Source: Planctomycetota bacterium (GTDB taxonomy: Bacteria > Planctomycetota > UBA1135 > JACQFD01). From it: 64,000 nucleotides of DNA. The translations under genes were made by a program, and so were the position numbers. The notes beneath the pieces were generated by a model, which was not told the DNA's origin, made no database searches, and saw only the letters and a list, made by a program, of their open reading frames with translations. The stretch lies in the NCBI GenBank assembly GCA_016792805.1, contig JAEUHX010000073.1, positions 1 through 64,000 of the forward strand. Direction: 5' to 3'. Shown here in pieces: positions 1-10,621 of this stretch (position 1 is its first letter; each line of letters starts with the position of its first letter).

Positions 1-153
1 TCGGTCTTGGCGCGGCGAGTTCCGCAGATGCGAGGCCATGGCGCGCGCAGAATCCGACTGGCGCGAAGCGCCGGTCGGATTCTGCGCAGCCGATGAGCCG
101 CCGAGCGTCGAGGACTGTTCGCTGCCGCGCCAAGACCGACCCACGCCCCATTC
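1..153 (+). mobile_element. MITE-like inverted-repeat element, internally deleted copy 1
   Basis: Non-coding element. Its right end (124-153) is the inverted repeat that also closes the two 327-base copies at 20523 and 25973. About the first 110 bases match the copy at 20523 apart from scattered substitutions, and then roughly 190 internal bases of the full copies are missing. The left inverted repeat is cut by the window edge, with about 13 bases absent. Bases 45-87 form a hairpin in which GCGCAGAATCCGAC pairs with GTCGGATTCTGCGC. Terminal inverted repeats plus internal deletion are typical of non-autonomous mobile elements. No target-site duplication could be checked. Confidence 0.6.
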
Positions 154-198
154 ATCCCGAGTCGCAAGTCGAATGTCGTGCGCGCACGCGCGCACTCA

Positions 199-310
199 CC
201 GGTCGGCGCACGCGCCGACCCCACTTATCCATCAACGAAAAGCCGAGCGCACGCGCCGACCCCACTTCTCAGTTGTTGAGCAGCTGCACGCACGCGCCGA
301 TCCCATTTAT
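199..310. repeat. Short palindromic repeat unit with two degenerate tandem copies
   Basis: Bases 201-220 are the palindrome GGTCGGCGC-AC-GCGCCGACC followed by CCCACTT. Partial copies of the right half plus CCCACTT or CCCATTT follow at about 247-267 and 286-307. The same unit recurs at 20897, 25894 and 29276, in three of four cases beside the inverted-repeat element. Bases 311-405 show nothing recognisable. Confidence 0.6.
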
Positions 311-405
311 CGATTGTTGAGATTGGCGCAGACGCGCTGAATCCGCAATGCGGTCGCAGCCCGACTCCGCGATGAGGTCGGAGCCAGGTCGCGACCCGCT
401 CGCCT

Positions 406-1335
406 CTAGAACAGCTTGCGCGGAACGCCGAAGGCGGCGTCAGGCACCACCGAGTAGATCGGGGTCACCACCTTCGGGATCCCAGGCATCTTTACCGATC
501 GCTCGCCGACCTTCACAAACCGGACGCGCCAGACAGAAACCGACGCCTTCGACGAGAGTCCGGGCGCTGCCTTTTCCAGTTCCTCCAGCAGCTCCGTGCT
601 CACGCGTTTCGACAGATTCACCAGACCTTTGCGGATCTGTGCTTCGATCTCGTCCTCGTCCACGCAGAGCCCCACGATGAAGTCGGGGCCCGGGAGATCG
701 ATGTCGATCTCGCCGGCCTTTACCGTGATCACGCGGTCGAGATCCGCCGACGTGCTGCCGCGGACGAACGCCGAGAACTTCACATCTCCGCCCTTCTTCT
801 CCGCCGTCACCGCCGCGCGATTCGAGAGGATCGTTGCGCGGAGCTTGTCCAGTTTCAGATCCTTGCGGAGATCCTTCACAAGCTCATCAATCTCCTTCTG
901 AGTGATCCCCTTGTCATCGGGAGTCTTCGCGCGGTGGATGTAAATATTCTTCGCCGCCGCCCAATCGGCGGACGCAATATCATTGATCGCGAAGGGGGCG
1001 CAGCGGTAGATCGGGTCGAAGACAGGGATGGGGGGCATCCCCTTCATCGGGTTCGGCATCTCCGATTGCCGGAAAACCACAATTTGGCCGCGGAAGCCCT
1101 TCAGCGGCTTTCCAACGTCGAAGCTGAACCTCCCATCGCGATTCGAGTCGGTCTTCATCGACATCGAAGGCGGGAACCCCCCAGCGAACTTCTTCGAGGG
1201 AAAGTCGGTCGCCAGATGAACGCGCGTCTTTCCCATGGCCTCGAATCCGGCCGTCGGACGCCCGCCCGTTTTCAAGTAGCTTGCAACAAAAGAAGAGAGA
1301 TTCGTAATCTCGTGAAGTCTGCCGCGAAGAATCAT
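406..1335 (-). CDS. Hypothetical protein (309 aa)
   Basis: I do not recognise a family. The product has no convincing signal peptide or membrane segment. Around residues 60-75 the stretch TDSNRDGRFSFDVG resembles the Asp-rich turn of carboxypeptidase-regulatory or transthyretin-like beta folds, and the middle (about residues 125-165) is a charged helix rich in Lys and Asp. I chose the ATG at 1335 because the frame upstream to 1455 encodes Arg/Pro/Ser-rich residues that look non-coding. The gene lies 174 bases downstream of the redoxin-cytochrome lipoprotein gene on the same strand. It could be a second gene of that unit, but the gap makes this uncertain. Confidence 0.65.
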   Translation of the reverse strand: MILRGRLHEITNLSSFVASYLKTGGRPTAGFEAMGKTRVHLATDFPSKKFAGGFPPSMSMKTDSNRDGRFSFDVGKPLKGFRGQIVVFRQSEMPNPMKGMPPIPVFDPIYRCAPFAINDIASADWAAAKNIYIHRAKTPDDKGITQKEIDELVKDLRKDLKLDKLRATILSNRAAVTAEKKGGDVKFSAFVRGSTSADLDRVITVKAGEIDIDLPGPDFIVGLCVDEDEIEAQIRKGLVNLSKRVSTELLEELEKAAPGLSSKASVSVWRVRFVKVGERSVKMPGIPKVVTPIYSVVPDAAFGVPRKLF

Positions 1336-1509
1336 GGTGTGTGGCCTCGAGCGCCATGGCTCGATCTCGTGCGATGGCATGGAGGGGCGACGAAGCCTCC
1401 GCGCCGCCGGCATCGATGCGCCCCAATGGTTGAAGATGGGACTGCTCGATCTCAATCCGGAGCCGGCGGCGCTTGTGACTCGCAGACGCGGCGTATGAGG
1501 GGGGTTGCG

Positions 1510-3300
1510 CTACCGCTCCACGTAGTCGACGTAGCCGATCATCATCTCGTCGGTGGACTGCTCGCCGAAATGCACGGAAGCATTCGGATTCGGATTATTG
1601 GGGTTCGCAGGCGAGTTGTCGAAGATCGCTTGGCAGTGGATCTCCGTTCCCGCCGGCAGCTCGATCGGCACTTCCGGCCGGTAGAGCGTCTGCCAGGCGA
1701 AGTCGTAGCGCGGAACGTCGAGGAGAGGCACGCGCATGCCGTTCGGCAGCGTGGCGTCATAGCGGAACGACTTCCCCCGGAGGTGCATGTGGGGCATCAG
1801 TCCATAGATAATCGTGTCTTTCTTGAGCTCCCAGCGTGCGTCGACGCGAACGGCCGGGTCGAGCGGCGGAATATTGAGCGGGCGGTGGTGGACGCCGCGC
1901 GTCATCAAGACTTGTGACGGCTTCTCGGGGGCGAATCGGAGCGCAAGCGTCGAGCGGTCCGTCGATTCCACGCCGTTTGGGGTGTAATGAATCTGAAACA
2001 GAATCTTCGAGCCTGCCGGCAGGAAGCGCCCCGCTCCTTCCGGCCACGGCTCATAGCGCTCGCCCGGCACCAGCGTCGCGATTTGTCGCTGAGAATAGCC
2101 GGCCGTGAGGCGCGGTGCCTCCGAGCTCGTCGGGAGGTCGGTCGGATAAATAGCAAACGCCTGGATGTGGTGCACGACCGAGCGGTTGCCGGCGCGCAGC
2201 TCCGCGCCCGAAAGCCAACGATCCTCCGCGAGCCCGGTGTCGACAAGCTCATAGCGCAGATCCACAATTCCTTGCGGCGGAATCTGTTGCTCGGACGTCG
2301 TGAGCAGGAGGTCGGGCTTACCGAGGTGCCAGGAGCCAGCGGCGGCGGGCGCCGGCAAAGGCTGCGTCGCAGGGGCGCCCTCCGGCGCGCCCGCGTCGAC
2401 CCACGCGAAAATCGTGGCGCGCTCGGCCTCCGTGAGAGAGCGATCGTTGCGCCATCTGCCGACCTCGGGGGCCGCGTGCCACGGCGGCATAAGTTGGCGC
2501 TCGACGACGTCGCGCATCATCGCCGCGACCGAGCGGGCGTCGTCATAAGTAAGAAGTGAAAATGGCCCGATCTCGCCCGGCTGATGGCACTCGGCGCAGC
2601 GCTTGCGCAGGATCGGCGCGACGTCGGCGTGGTAGCTCGGCGCCTTGGTCGAGGGGCGTTGCGGCTTCGCCGGCCGCGTCAGCGCGCAGCCTGCCGGCTG
2701 AGTCCGCTCGGCGGCGGGGGCCTTCCCCGCGAGAAGAGCTTCCAGCGCTTCTACGAGATAGTGGCGTTCGGGCTTGGGCTTGCGCGCTCCGACGGAATAT
2801 TGGTCGTCGAGGGCGCCGCGGTATCGGATGCGCCGATGGAAGTCGACGACGAAGACTTCCGTCGTCCGATGCACTTCGAGAGCATTACAGATTTGTTGGT
2901 CCGGATCCCGAAGCACTGGAAACTGAACACCACTTTTCTTTGCGAAAGCGGCGAGTTCCTGTGCGCTCTCCGAGGAATTCGGGTTTACCAACAAAAACCG
3001 AACGCCGCGCTCCTCATAGCGGCGTGCGAGCTCGGCGAGGCGCGGGGCGTGGAGCGCCGCGATGGGGCAGCGCGTCGAGGTGAGTGCTACGACGACGAGC
3101 TGCGGCGGAATCCCCTTGGCAGGGAAGAGCGGCGTGGTGCCGCCCTGCACGTCTTCCAGCGCGAAATCCGGCATCGCACCGCGGTCGATCGACGCGGCGG
3201 GCGGAGCGCTTTCGAGGGGCGGCGCCGGAGCTTCGCGCGAGCAGCCACCCGCGAGCGCGACCGCGGAAAGGCCACAAAAAAGAAGGGCCAGCCGGCGCAT
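1510..3300 (-). CDS. Redoxin / cytochrome c / copper monooxygenase-like lipoprotein
   Basis: The 596-residue protein starts with a lipoprotein signal ending at LAGGC (Cys20), so it should be membrane-anchored outside the cytoplasm. Residues about 40-190 form a thioredoxin-like AhpC/TSA domain with one active-site-type Cys (TRCPI, Cys78) instead of a CxxC pair. A single c-type haem motif CAECH follows (residues 235-239). The C-terminal half carries HHIQAF and HMHLRG, the histidine pattern of copper type II ascorbate-dependent monooxygenase-like domains. This fusion is common in Planctomycetota and Acidobacteriota but its substrate is unknown. The single haem and mononuclear-copper signatures suggest extracytoplasmic electron transfer to an oxygenase-like site, which is inference. 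Confidence 0.85.
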   Translation of the reverse strand: MRRLALLFCGLSAVALAGGCSREAPAPPLESAPPAASIDRGAMPDFALEDVQGGTTPLFPAKGIPPQLVVVALTSTRCPIAALHAPRLAELARRYEERGVRFLLVNPNSSESAQELAAFAKKSGVQFPVLRDPDQQICNALEVHRTTEVFVVDFHRRIRYRGALDDQYSVGARKPKPERHYLVEALEALLAGKAPAAERTQPAGCALTRPAKPQRPSTKAPSYHADVAPILRKRCAECHQPGEIGPFSLLTYDDARSVAAMMRDVVERQLMPPWHAAPEVGRWRNDRSLTEAERATIFAWVDAGAPEGAPATQPLPAPAAAGSWHLGKPDLLLTTSEQQIPPQGIVDLRYELVDTGLAEDRWLSGAELRAGNRSVVHHIQAFAIYPTDLPTSSEAPRLTAGYSQRQIATLVPGERYEPWPEGAGRFLPAGSKILFQIHYTPNGVESTDRSTLALRFAPEKPSQVLMTRGVHHRPLNIPPLDPAVRVDARWELKKDTIIYGLMPHMHLRGKSFRYDATLPNGMRVPLLDVPRYDFAWQTLYRPEVPIELPAGTEIHCQAIFDNSPANPNNPNPNASVHFGEQSTDEMMIGYVDYVER

Positions 3301-3314
3301 GGGCGCAGTGGAGC

Positions 3315-3602
3315 TCAGACGCCGCGCAGGTCGCCCAGGTCGGCAGAGAGGTCGATCCCTTTTTGTTTGGCCTCCTCCAGCAGCCGCTTCGCCGCGGTCG
3401 CCTTCTCAGGGAGCACACGCAAATAATACCCGGAGTGATCGAGGGCCTCCTGGGCGCTCATGCCGTTCGGCGCCGCGCCGCGGAAGACGCGATCCTCTAC
3501 GCGCACATCGTCGAGCCCGTTCGAGAGGAGCCACGCGCGCGCATGGCGCGCCTCGACCCGATGGGCCGCACGGTAGACGTCGACGCGCTGAGGATCCGCC
3601 AT
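3315..3602 (-). CDS. DUF2007-type putative signal-transducing protein
   Basis: A 95-residue soluble protein matching the short DUF2007 family in layout. It opens with a beta-alpha unit in which a residue set like VDVYRAAHRVEARHARAWL precedes LLSNGLDDVRVED, and a second strand (SGYYLRVLPEKATAAKRLL) ends the fold. The family is annotated as putative prokaryotic signal transducing protein, but its biochemical role is not established. I chose the ATG at 3602, where the family N-terminus begins, over the upstream ATG at 3638. It is the first gene of the minus-strand pair with the redoxin lipoprotein, 14 bases away, suggesting co-transcription. Confidence 0.75.
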   Translation of the reverse strand: MADPQRVDVYRAAHRVEARHARAWLLSNGLDDVRVEDRVFRGAAPNGMSAQEALDHSGYYLRVLPEKATAAKRLLEEAKQKGIDLSADLGDLRGV

Positions 3603-3696
3603 GGCCTCTACACTAGCTTCTCTTCCGGCATTCGGCATTCCTTCACAAAGCGCGGCGAAGGTACGGGCGGTGAAATCCGATTCTCAGAGCCCACCG

Positions 3697-3888
3697 ATGA
3701 CAACCATGTGGAACCTCGACGTGCCGAGAACCGAAACCTCTGTGTCGCTCCCGTTCGCCGTCGTCCAGGACGACGTGACGCTGCTGGAGCTGTATGAAGG
3801 CGCCCACGCCTGCTTCGACGGGGACGACGACGCCTACGCCGAGGAGGCGCTGGCGGAGCTCGACCCCGACGTGCCTCTCGTGGCGTAG
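3697..3888 (+). CDS. Small acidic hypothetical protein (63 aa)
   Basis: A short plus-strand frame encoding a strongly acidic product with few basic residues and a C-terminal stretch rich in Asp, Glu and Ala (DGDDDAYAEEALAELDPDV). No family is recognised. The ATG at 3697 gives a compact protein. The frame is open back to an ATG at 3601, but that start overlaps the first codon of the divergent DUF2007 gene. It lies between two minus-strand genes, ending 34 bases from the stop of the tricorn gene. It might be spurious, although its composition is unlike the Arg-rich antisense frames nearby. Confidence 0.45.
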   Translation: MTTMWNLDVPRTETSVSLPFAVVQDDVTLLELYEGAHACFDGDDDAYAEEALAELDPDVPLVA

Positions 3889-3922
3889 GCGCGCGCGGCG
3901 TCGCGGCGCGGGATTCCCGCGC

Positions 3923-7312
<3,390 letters not shown>

Positions 7313-7382
7313 GGGGCGGGGATGTTGGCCGCCACCCCGCCCGCGTCAATCACCTTCCTGCGCCGCCGGGGCGGTCGAGCCG

Positions 7383-8234
7383 CTACGCGACGCTTCCCCG
7401 GAGGGCGTCGCGCAGCTCGGCCCAGCGGTGGCTCGCCGCGGCGTTGCGCCGACGCTCGTAGGCCGTCGCGAGATTCGCACACATCCGCACCAGCGTGTCG
7501 CGTGTGCGCGTCGCGGTGAAATTCTCTTTTGTTACGGGGATGCCGCGGACAGAGAGCATGCGCATCGCCTCGTCCAGCGCGAGGCGGCGGCCGGTCATGG
7601 GATCAAGATACAAATCCCAATCGGCCGGGCCGTAGCGAAGTAAATAATGTCCGGGGGCGCCGACTCCGTGGAGCGGCAGCTCCGCGCGCTTCGCCACAAG
7701 GAGGTAGACCGCGGCCAACGAGATCGGGATGCCCTTGCGTCGGTCGAGCACGCGCTGCACGAACGAATTGTCGGGATCGTCGAACTGCTCGTCGTTGCCG
7801 CGCAGGCGCCACTCGTGGGAGAGCAGGCGCGAGAGCTCGAGGACGACGGCATAGGGCGGGTGGCGCGCCGTGACCCGCTGGCGGAGCTGCTCGCCCAGCG
7901 CGTCGAGGATCGCCGTGTAGGGCGTCCGATCGAGCTCGGGATAGTCCACTTGAGCCAACAAAAAGACACCCTCTTCGAGGTCGATCGCCTCGTCGGGCCT
8001 GCGCGCCAGCTCGTGGATCTTGGCGATGGCCTGCTGGCGGCGCAGGTCGGCGAGCACTTGGCGGGCGCGCACGCGAAGCCGCGCGTCGTCGCCCGTGGCG
8101 GCCTCGCGGAGCGCCTTCTCACCGCCGTCGCCCATGCTGGCGAGCTTCTGCTTCGCGGCGGCCACGACGCGCGGCGAATCATCGAGCAGGAGCTCGAGCA
8201 GGGCTCGCAGCGTGCGGGGTTCGACGGAGGTCAT
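7383..8234 (-). CDS. SirB1 family / transglutaminase-like protein
   Basis: The 283-residue protein has an N-terminal helical segment with a HEAT-like look (about residues 1-75). A SirB1/Transglut_core2 domain follows, recognisable from SFVQRVLDRRKGIPISLAAV and LPLHGVGAPGHYLLRY, with YLDPMTGRRL downstream. The C-terminal 45 residues include a short TPR-like helix pair. No signal peptide is seen, so it should be cytoplasmic. Members are usually annotated as SirB1-like or DUF1347-type proteins of unsettled function, and the protease-like fold often lacks the full catalytic triad. It is 70 bases upstream of the tricorn gene on the same strand and might share its transcript. Confidence 0.85.
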   Translation of the reverse strand: MTSVEPRTLRALLELLLDDSPRVVAAAKQKLASMGDGGEKALREAATGDDARLRVRARQVLADLRRQQAIAKIHELARRPDEAIDLEEGVFLLAQVDYPELDRTPYTAILDALGEQLRQRVTARHPPYAVVLELSRLLSHEWRLRGNDEQFDDPDNSFVQRVLDRRKGIPISLAAVYLLVAKRAELPLHGVGAPGHYLLRYGPADWDLYLDPMTGRRLALDEAMRMLSVRGIPVTKENFTATRTRDTLVRMCANLATAYERRRNAAASHRWAELRDALRGSVA

Positions 8235-8367
8235 GGGATGCGCTGGGCTTGTAAGGCCGCGTCAGAAGGGGCGCAACGTGTGGATCCACGCCGCGAGCCA
8301 AGAGTACCCGACGGCGTTCTCCCTCGCGCGGCTTCCGGCGCCGCGGGCGGGCTTACGATACGAGGCC

Positions 8368-9558
8368 ATGTCGACGCTCCCCAACGTGGTCATTACCCAC
8401 GCCGTCCGCACGCCGATCGGAAAGTTCCTCGGCGGTTTCAGCAAGCTTTCGGCCGCCGACCTCGGCACGCAGTGCGTCCAGGCGCTTCTGGCGCGTTCGG
8501 GCGTGAGCCCGGAGAAGGTCGACCGCGTGTACCTCGGCGTGGGGCGCCAGGCGGGCGGCGGACCGAACCCGGCGCGTCAGGTGACGGTGCGGGCCGGCAT
8601 TCCTCACAAAACGCCCGCCATGACGGTGAATATGGCGTGCGCGTCGGGGTTGAAGGCGATCACGCTCGGCGCCGACGCGATTGCGCTCGGGCAGGCGCGA
8701 TTTGTGGTGGCTGGCGGCGCCGAGTCGATGACCAATCTTCCGTTTCTGTTGCCTCGGATGCGGCAGGGGTATCGGCTCGGGCACGAGAAGGTCGTCGACG
8801 CGATGTATCAGGACGGATTTTTGTGCCCCCTGAGCAAGATGCTGATGGGGGAGACGGCGGAGAAGCTCGCGCGGGAGATGTCGATCGCCCGGGCGGAGCA
8901 GGACGCGTTCGCGCTGGCGAGCCAGCAGAAGTGCGAGGCGGCGCGCAAGGCGGGGCGATTTGAAGACGAGATTGCTCCGGTCAAAGTGCCGGGCGATCGC
9001 GGCGGGGAAACTGTGATCTCGGCCGATGAGCATCCGCGCGACGGCGCGACGCTGGAGTCGCTCGCGAAGCTCCCGCCCGTATTTGATGCAAAGACCGGAA
9101 CGGTGAGCGCCGGGAATTCGTCGGGGATCACCGACGGCGCGGCCGCTGTGCTGCTCTGCTCCGAGGAAGACGCGCGGCGCGCGGGGCTGCCGATTCTGGC
9201 GCGGATCGGCGCGGCCACGGAGGCGGGGGTCGACCCGTCGATCATGGGCATTGGTCCGGTGCCGGCGATTCGCGCGCTGTCGGAGCGCACGGGCTATGGA
9301 GTCGACGGATTCGATTTGATTGAGCTCAATGAAGCGTTCGCCGCGCAGGTGATTGCGTGCGACCGAGATCTCAAGTTTCCGGGCGATCGGCTGAATGTGA
9401 ATGGCGGCGCGATCGCGCTCGGCCATCCGATCGGCGCCACCGGCTGCCGAATTGTGGTCACGCTGCTGCACGAGATGCGCCGCCGCAACGCCAAGCGCGG
9501 TCTCGCCACGCTTTGTGTGAGCGGCGGGATGGGCGTGGCGCTGGAGCTGGTGCGCTGA
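8368..9558 (+). CDS. Acetyl-CoA acetyltransferase (thiolase)
   Basis: A 396-residue type II thiolase that condenses two acetyl-CoA or cleaves 3-ketoacyl-CoA in the cytoplasm. The acyl-accepting Cys91 lies in NMACASGLKA, and the C-terminal half has LNEAFAAQ, GGAIALGHPIGATG with the catalytic His, and CVSGGMG with the second Cys. The length is typical. I chose the ATG at 8368, where the family N-terminus (LPNVVITHAVRTPIGKF) begins. A 3-hydroxyacyl-CoA dehydrogenase that could act next in the same pathway lies 14 kb away at 23864. The gene is divergent from the SirB1-like gene. The exact chain-length preference cannot be read from sequence. Confidence 0.95.
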   Translation: MSTLPNVVITHAVRTPIGKFLGGFSKLSAADLGTQCVQALLARSGVSPEKVDRVYLGVGRQAGGGPNPARQVTVRAGIPHKTPAMTVNMACASGLKAITLGADAIALGQARFVVAGGAESMTNLPFLLPRMRQGYRLGHEKVVDAMYQDGFLCPLSKMLMGETAEKLAREMSIARAEQDAFALASQQKCEAARKAGRFEDEIAPVKVPGDRGGETVISADEHPRDGATLESLAKLPPVFDAKTGTVSAGNSSGITDGAAAVLLCSEEDARRAGLPILARIGAATEAGVDPSIMGIGPVPAIRALSERTGYGVDGFDLIELNEAFAAQVIACDRDLKFPGDRLNVNGGAIALGHPIGATGCRIVVTLLHEMRRRNAKRGLATLCVSGGMGVALELVR

Positions 9559-9565
9559 GCGTGGT

Positions 9566-10480
9566 TCACAATAGCGCACCCGTGGCAGGCGCTCGGCGAA
9601 GCCCGGGAATCGGCTGCGCGGGGCGCTGCGCCGAGTTCAAGATTCCGGATCGAAATGGAAGACGCGCAGCTCCTGATCGCAGCGGCAGGCTTTCGCGAGG
9701 CGCGCGGCCCACGAGATGGCCTCCTCGCGCGTGGGCACCTCCAGGACCGCGAATCCACCGTTGAGCGGGGGCGCCCATGGGTAGCCGCCCTCGGTGGCCG
9801 TGCCGTCTGCCGAGACAAGGAGGGGCGGGATTGCCTCGTTGATGCCGCCACCAAAGACGTAGACCCCGGCGGCCTTCGCTTGCGCGATCACCGCGTGCGA
9901 GTCGCGGTCCGCAGCCTTCAACTCCTCGCCGACGACGACCATGGCTGCGCTCGGAAAGGAGATCAAGTATTTTGCCATGGAGGCGTTCTCGTATTGGCGG
10001 GGTGATGGCGTGCGTGGCGGTGCTGCAAGAATAGCGAGCGCTCTTGATGGAAGAGTGAGGTCCGCCCGCGAGAGATTCTCGGAGGCTTCGTCGCCTCGAC
10101 TTCGCTGGCTCTCGGCTCGGCTTCTGCTTCTGCTTCTGCTTCTGCTGGCGAGTATCCTCCACCGAAATGTAGCGTGCCATTTTTCCTGTGCCCTTCAGGA
10201 GCTTCCTCGGGTCGGGGATGGCGCGATGGGAGGACAGCCGCACGCCATCGGCGCGAGCCGAGCAAGCGAGCACAGCTTCGATGTCTCGCTCCGACGCCGA
10301 GTACCCGATGACGAGGGAGTCCTTGGAGTCGTACACCCGTTCGTTGGCTGACGGCAGCCGCTTGCGCAGGGCCGATCGCAGCGAGCGGACGAGTGCGCGG
10401 TCCTTCGATTGGACCCTATCGATGAGTGATCGAAGCTGAGCTTCCGCGGCGCCTCGCGTGGCTGCGACTCGAAGTGCCAT
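9566..10480 (-). CDS. DUF1801-like protein, 3' end uncertain
   Basis: Residues about 1-110 look like a DUF1801 domain: a helical start, then RVYDSKDSLVIGYSASE and LLKGTGKMARYISVED. Beyond that the frame runs through a hexanucleotide repeat (four CTTCTG units at 10121-10144, giving Lys-Gln repeats) into Arg/Ser-rich residues with no family resemblance. It stays open to 9566, over the YCII gene in another frame. DUF1801 proteins are usually about 130-150 residues, so the natural end is probably near 10060, and the rest is fortuitous open frame or the result of a frameshift. A shift at the repeat would end the protein at 9963 instead. Confidence 0.45.
   Translation of the reverse strand: MALRVAATRGAAEAQLRSLIDRVQSKDRALVRSLRSALRKRLPSANERVYDSKDSLVIGYSASERDIEAVLACSARADGVRLSSHRAIPDPRKLLKGTGKMARYISVEDTRQQKQKQKQKPSREPAKSRRRSLRESLAGGPHSSIKSARYSCSTATHAITPPIRERLHGKILDLLSERSHGRRRRGVEGCGPRLARGDRASEGRRGLRLWWRHQRGNPAPPCLGRRHGHRGRLPMGAPAQRWIRGPGGAHARGGHLVGRAPRESLPLRSGAARLPFRSGILNSAQRPAQPIPGLRRAPATGALL
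9637..9978 (-). CDS. YCII-related (DGPF-type) protein
   Basis: A 113-residue protein of the YCII-like ferredoxin-fold family. It shows the early strand MAKYLISFPSAAM, a central Gly-rich turn AGVYVFGGGINEA and the late strand GGFAVLEVPTREEAISWAAR. In many bacteria such genes sit beside ECF sigma factors, and the biochemical role is unclear. A different reading frame of the same strand that begins with a DUF1801-like domain (start 10480) stays open across the whole of this gene. Both cannot be fully right as read, and the family match here makes this frame the real one. Confidence 0.8.
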   Translation of the reverse strand: MAKYLISFPSAAMVVVGEELKAADRDSHAVIAQAKAAGVYVFGGGINEAIPPLLVSADGTATEGGYPWAPPLNGGFAVLEVPTREEAISWAARLAKACRCDQELRVFHFDPES

Positions 10481-10621
10481 GGGTGAAGCAGGGGGTGGTT
10501 GGAACTGCTTTGTGAGACATGAACATGCAGGCACTGGCTTGCACTGAGGTCCATTCCCATTCGATGCACGCGCCCGAATTGTAGAAACGCAGTGGACTGT
10601 GCTGGGTTCGGATTGTCGATC

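Noticed and set aside
199..310. Clustered short repeats as a CRISPR array
   Set aside because: The units are unequal, degenerate and not separated by regular spacers, and no cas gene is present.
934..1917. Plus-strand frame of 327 codons across two minus-strand genes
   Set aside because: Rich in Arg, His and Val, with no start signal or family match; it overlaps two well-supported genes on the other strand.
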